NCBI GenBank assembly: GCA_023228725.1
Contig: JALOAQ010000143.1
Coordinates: 1 to 6,394 of the forward strand
Reading direction: 5' to 3'
Length of the DNA: 6,394 nt
DNA from: Bacteroidales bacterium
GTDB lineage: Bacteria > Bacteroidota > Bacteroidia > Bacteroidales > ML635J-15
How positions within the stretch are numbered: the stretch's first letter is position 1; the number at the start of each line of letters is the position of its first letter. Under the pieces are notes generated by a model. That model ran no database searches. It saw only the letters and a program-made list of their open reading frames with translations, and had not been told where the DNA came from. Of the stretch, positions 4,358 to 6,394 are shown piece by piece. The translations under genes were made by a program, and so were the position numbers.

Positions 4358-6394
4358 TTACTTTTTCTCTATTTTTTTCATTATCACTCCTTCTGAAGTT
4401 TTAATTTTTAGCATATACATAGCTGGATTTAGATTACTTAGGTTTACTTCATAAATAAAGTTTGGCAAGGTATTTTCCAAATTCCATTTTTTAATTGTTC
4501 TACTAGTAATATCCAATAATTCAATTTCGGCAAAGTTTAAATCCCAGTTTTCAAATTCTATATTAAAACTTGAAGTAAATGGGTTTGGATAAACTGAAAT
4601 TACAGGTTTTTCCATATTATTTTCGCAGCGAATTTGTATTATATCTGATAGTTTTGAGCTTCCATCATAATCAATTTGGCGTAAACGGTAATAAGTTGTA
4701 GTATTTGGTTTTTCTTTATCCAAATAATCATAATCTAAAATAATATTTGAAAATCCTGCCCCTTGCACTGTGGCAATTACTTCCCAAGCTAAGCCTTGTG
4801 TTGAGCGTTGAATTTCAAAATAATCATTATTGATTTCGCTGGCAGTTGACCAAGAAAGTATAACTTCATTATTGTCATTACATTCGGCGGAGAAGGAACT
4901 TAGTGTGATTGGAAGCGGAGAACCATCATCACGCTTTTTGTGTAAGAACATTTCTGAAAACTGTTCAACTTCAAAAGCAAGTTTGTTGGCTGTTATTCCC
5001 GTAGGGCTGGCAGCAATTCCGCTTTGTTCAATAGCTATTCTAGTCCCTGAACAATCAGATAGACTAGCATTTCCATCTGATACACCGTTAGAAACCTTGG
5101 TTAAGGCTATATCAGCAAGCACTGCGTTGTCGTCTAAATCGTTTACTGTTGTAACCGTTGAAGCATAAGTATTTAGAGCTGCTAATTCATCATTTATAAA
5201 CGGCAAGGTAATAGTTGCATTAGTAGGGAAGTTTGCTGAATTTGGATAAGCAGCTGAACTCATTTCCCATCTTCTACCCATGTATGCCGTCCAATGGCTT
5301 GGGTTATCTGGATTGGCACAGTCTTCCATGTGAGAAGGAGAGCCAACATAAGTTTTCATAGTAACTAAACCAAGATCAACACCAATGGCGTTGATAGAAC
5401 CGAGATAATTGTTAGTAGTGCTATTATAGAAATGCACATCTTTAGACCCATTAACATAGCAAACAGCTGTTTCATTGTTTCCAGATAAATTTGTTCCTTT
5501 AGTTGGTAAAACAACAGTTTGTGTAGCAGGAGTATTTGCTAAACAGCCGACAGCTGAAGTATATGATATTGAAACTGAAGGCGAGTCACCACTTGGCATA
5601 TTGTTCCAAACTAGTTTTACAATATTATCAGAGGATGTACCACCAGAAATAATCGTATAATCAGCACTAACTCCAGGAATATTCCAACCGTAAGCTGACA
5701 TGCCTGATTCTGTGGTATAAGTTACTTCTGTACCAAAACAGATATTATTATTTGGTGTCATGCTTATTGTTGGAACTGGAACTGGGTTAATTGTGATTGC
5801 CTGTGTTCTTGCCGCACTTGTGCCACATGAATTTGAAGCAGTTACAGATAATGTTCCGCTTGTTGTTGCTGAAAGTGAAATACTGTTACCTGTTCCTGTA
5901 ATTGTGCCGGTTCCACTGTATGTCCAGTTATATGTTACGCCAGATACATTGGTAACACTATAAGTTGTAGCAACTGAGGGACAAATTGATATTGTTCCTG
6001 TTATTACTGATGGTTGTGCAGGAGTCCCTGGCAATATAGTGATTGCCTGTGTTCTTGCTGTACTTGTACCACATGAATTTGAAGCAGTTACAGATAATGT
6101 TCCGCTTGTTGTTGCTGAAAGTGAAATACTGTTACCTGTACCTGTAATTGTACCGCTTCCACTGTATGTCCAGTTATATGTTACTCCCGCTACATTAGTA
6201 ACACTATAAGTTGTAGAAACTGAGGGACAAATTGATGTTGTTCCTGTTATTACTGATGGTTGTGCAGGAGTTCCAGGCAATATTGTGATTGCCTGTGTTC
6301 TTGCCGCACTTGTGCCACATGAATTTGAAGCAGTTACAGATAATGTTCCGCTTGTTGTTGCTGAAAGTGAAATACTGTTACCTGTTCCTGTAAT
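4358..6394 (-). CDS. Large T9SS-secreted surface protein with PKD-like repeats (5' end missing)
   Basis: The frame is open to the window edge, so the true start lies beyond it; 678 residues are visible. An internal TTG at 6278-6280 is not a start. In order from the edge there is the end of one PKD/Ig-like repeat (1-38) and then two complete 82-residue repeats (39-202). Each has the pattern PGTPAQPSVITG, ICPS, YSVTNV, GVTYNWTYSG, ASNSCGTS, with a cysteine pair that could form a disulfide. A different Ig-like domain (about 203-296) follows, then a region I cannot name (about 305-488) with KDVHFYNSTTNNYLGSINA and YMGRRWEM. After that comes a fibronectin III-like domain (about 493-588: LPITLSSFSAE, YYRLRQIDYDG) and a type IX C-terminal sorting domain (about 596-678: VISVYPNPFTSSFNIEF to GVIMKKIEKK). 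The protein should cross the outer membrane by type IX secretion and be anchored or released. An adhesin-like or structural role is plausible; no catalytic motif is visible. Confidence 0.9.
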   Translation of the reverse strand: MTGTGNSISLSATTSGTLSVTASNSCGTSAARTQAITILPGTPAQPSVITGTTSICPSVSTTYSVTNVAGVTYNWTYSGSGTITGTGNSISLSATTSGTLSVTASNSCGTSTARTQAITILPGTPAQPSVITGTISICPSVATTYSVTNVSGVTYNWTYSGTGTITGTGNSISLSATTSGTLSVTASNSCGTSAARTQAITINPVPVPTISMTPNNNICFGTEVTYTTESGMSAYGWNIPGVSADYTIISGGTSSDNIVKLVWNNMPSGDSPSVSISYTSAVGCLANTPATQTVVLPTKGTNLSGNNETAVCYVNGSKDVHFYNSTTNNYLGSINAIGVDLGLVTMKTYVGSPSHMEDCANPDNPSHWTAYMGRRWEMSSAAYPNSANFPTNATITLPFINDELAALNTYASTVTTVNDLDDNAVLADIALTKVSNGVSDGNASLSDCSGTRIAIEQSGIAASPTGITANKLAFEVEQFSEMFLHKKRDDGSPLPITLSSFSAECNDNNEVILSWSTASEINNDYFEIQRSTQGLAWEVIATVQGAGFSNIILDYDYLDKEKPNTTTYYRLRQIDYDGSSKLSDIIQIRCENNMEKPVISVYPNPFTSSFNIEFENWDLNFAEIELLDITSRTIKKWNLENTLPNFIYEVNLSNLNPAMYMLKIKTSEGVIMKKIEKK
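5787..6394 (-). repeat. 246-bp coding tandem repeats (PKD/Ig-like)
   Basis: The period is exactly 246 bp (82 codons): units at 5787-6032 and 6033-6278, and a partial unit at 6279-6394 cut by the window edge. The partial unit and the 5787 unit are identical over 113 bp (6282-6394 against 5790-5902), while the middle unit differs from both at five positions in the same stretch. More copies probably lie beyond the window. Confidence 0.9.

Noticed and set aside
4124..4396. A 90-codon open frame on the + strand in the repeat region
   Set aside because: It runs through copy B of the 165-bp repeat and into the end of the secreted-protein gene. The translation reflects the repeat, not a protein.
4830..5963. 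Three open frames on the + strand (4830-5168, 5475-5660, 5760-5963)
   Set aside because: All are antisense shadows of the long secreted-protein gene and show its low-complexity composition in reverse.
6278..6280. TTG as the start codon of the secreted protein
   Set aside because: It lies within a repeat unit and the frame stays open for 38 more codons to the window edge with the same repeat sequence. No signal peptide follows it, so the true start is outside.

Overview
The window looks like chromosomal DNA from an AT-rich member of the Bacteroidota. Three things point there: a large surface protein ending in a type IX secretion (Por) C-terminal sorting domain, a GSCFA-family protein, and promoters of the Bacteroidota sigma-factor type (-7 TAnnTTTG) with A-rich leaders in place of Shine-Dalgarno sites.

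Layout. Bases 1-69 are the last codons of a glutamate dehydrogenase gene on the + strand, followed by a clear intrinsic terminator (88-127). Bases 128-687 carry no gene but hold several hairpins, including a 108-nt imperfect inverted repeat (256-363). Next come two minus-strand genes: a TetR-family regulator (688-1275) and, upstream of it, a ComF-family phosphoribosyltransferase-like protein (1336-2031). The 60 bp between them hold a good promoter overlapped by an inverted repeat, a candidate autoregulatory operator. A 69-bp divergent spacer leads to a + strand GSCFA-domain protein (2101-3084) and then an exported protein with a C-terminal coiled coil (3208-3873). Bases 3874-4357 lie between convergent genes and are filled with repeats: a TTAGTGG-type array starting at the stop codon of the preceding gene, and a 165-bp unit present twice in tandem, each copy with a 27-nt-arm hairpin, flanked by shorter pieces of the same family. 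The rest (4358-6394) is the C-terminal 678 residues of a large, probably type IX-secreted, cell-surface or extracellular protein. It runs off the window and contains nearly identical 82-residue PKD/Ig-like repeats.

The genes do not form one pathway. They are mostly single transcription units: nitrogen assimilation (gdhA), regulation (tetR), a competence-type protein (comF), a putative SGNH-like enzyme (GSCFA), a periplasmic or outer-membrane-associated protein and a surface adhesin-like protein. Both long non-coding stretches lie between convergent gene ends and are rich in repeats and hairpins, while the divergent spacer is compact. I found no clear evidence of a new multi-gene system. The most useful observations are the corrected start and operator of the TetR gene, the structured element at 256-363, the 165-bp hairpin repeats, and the unusual identity pattern among the 246-bp coding repeats.
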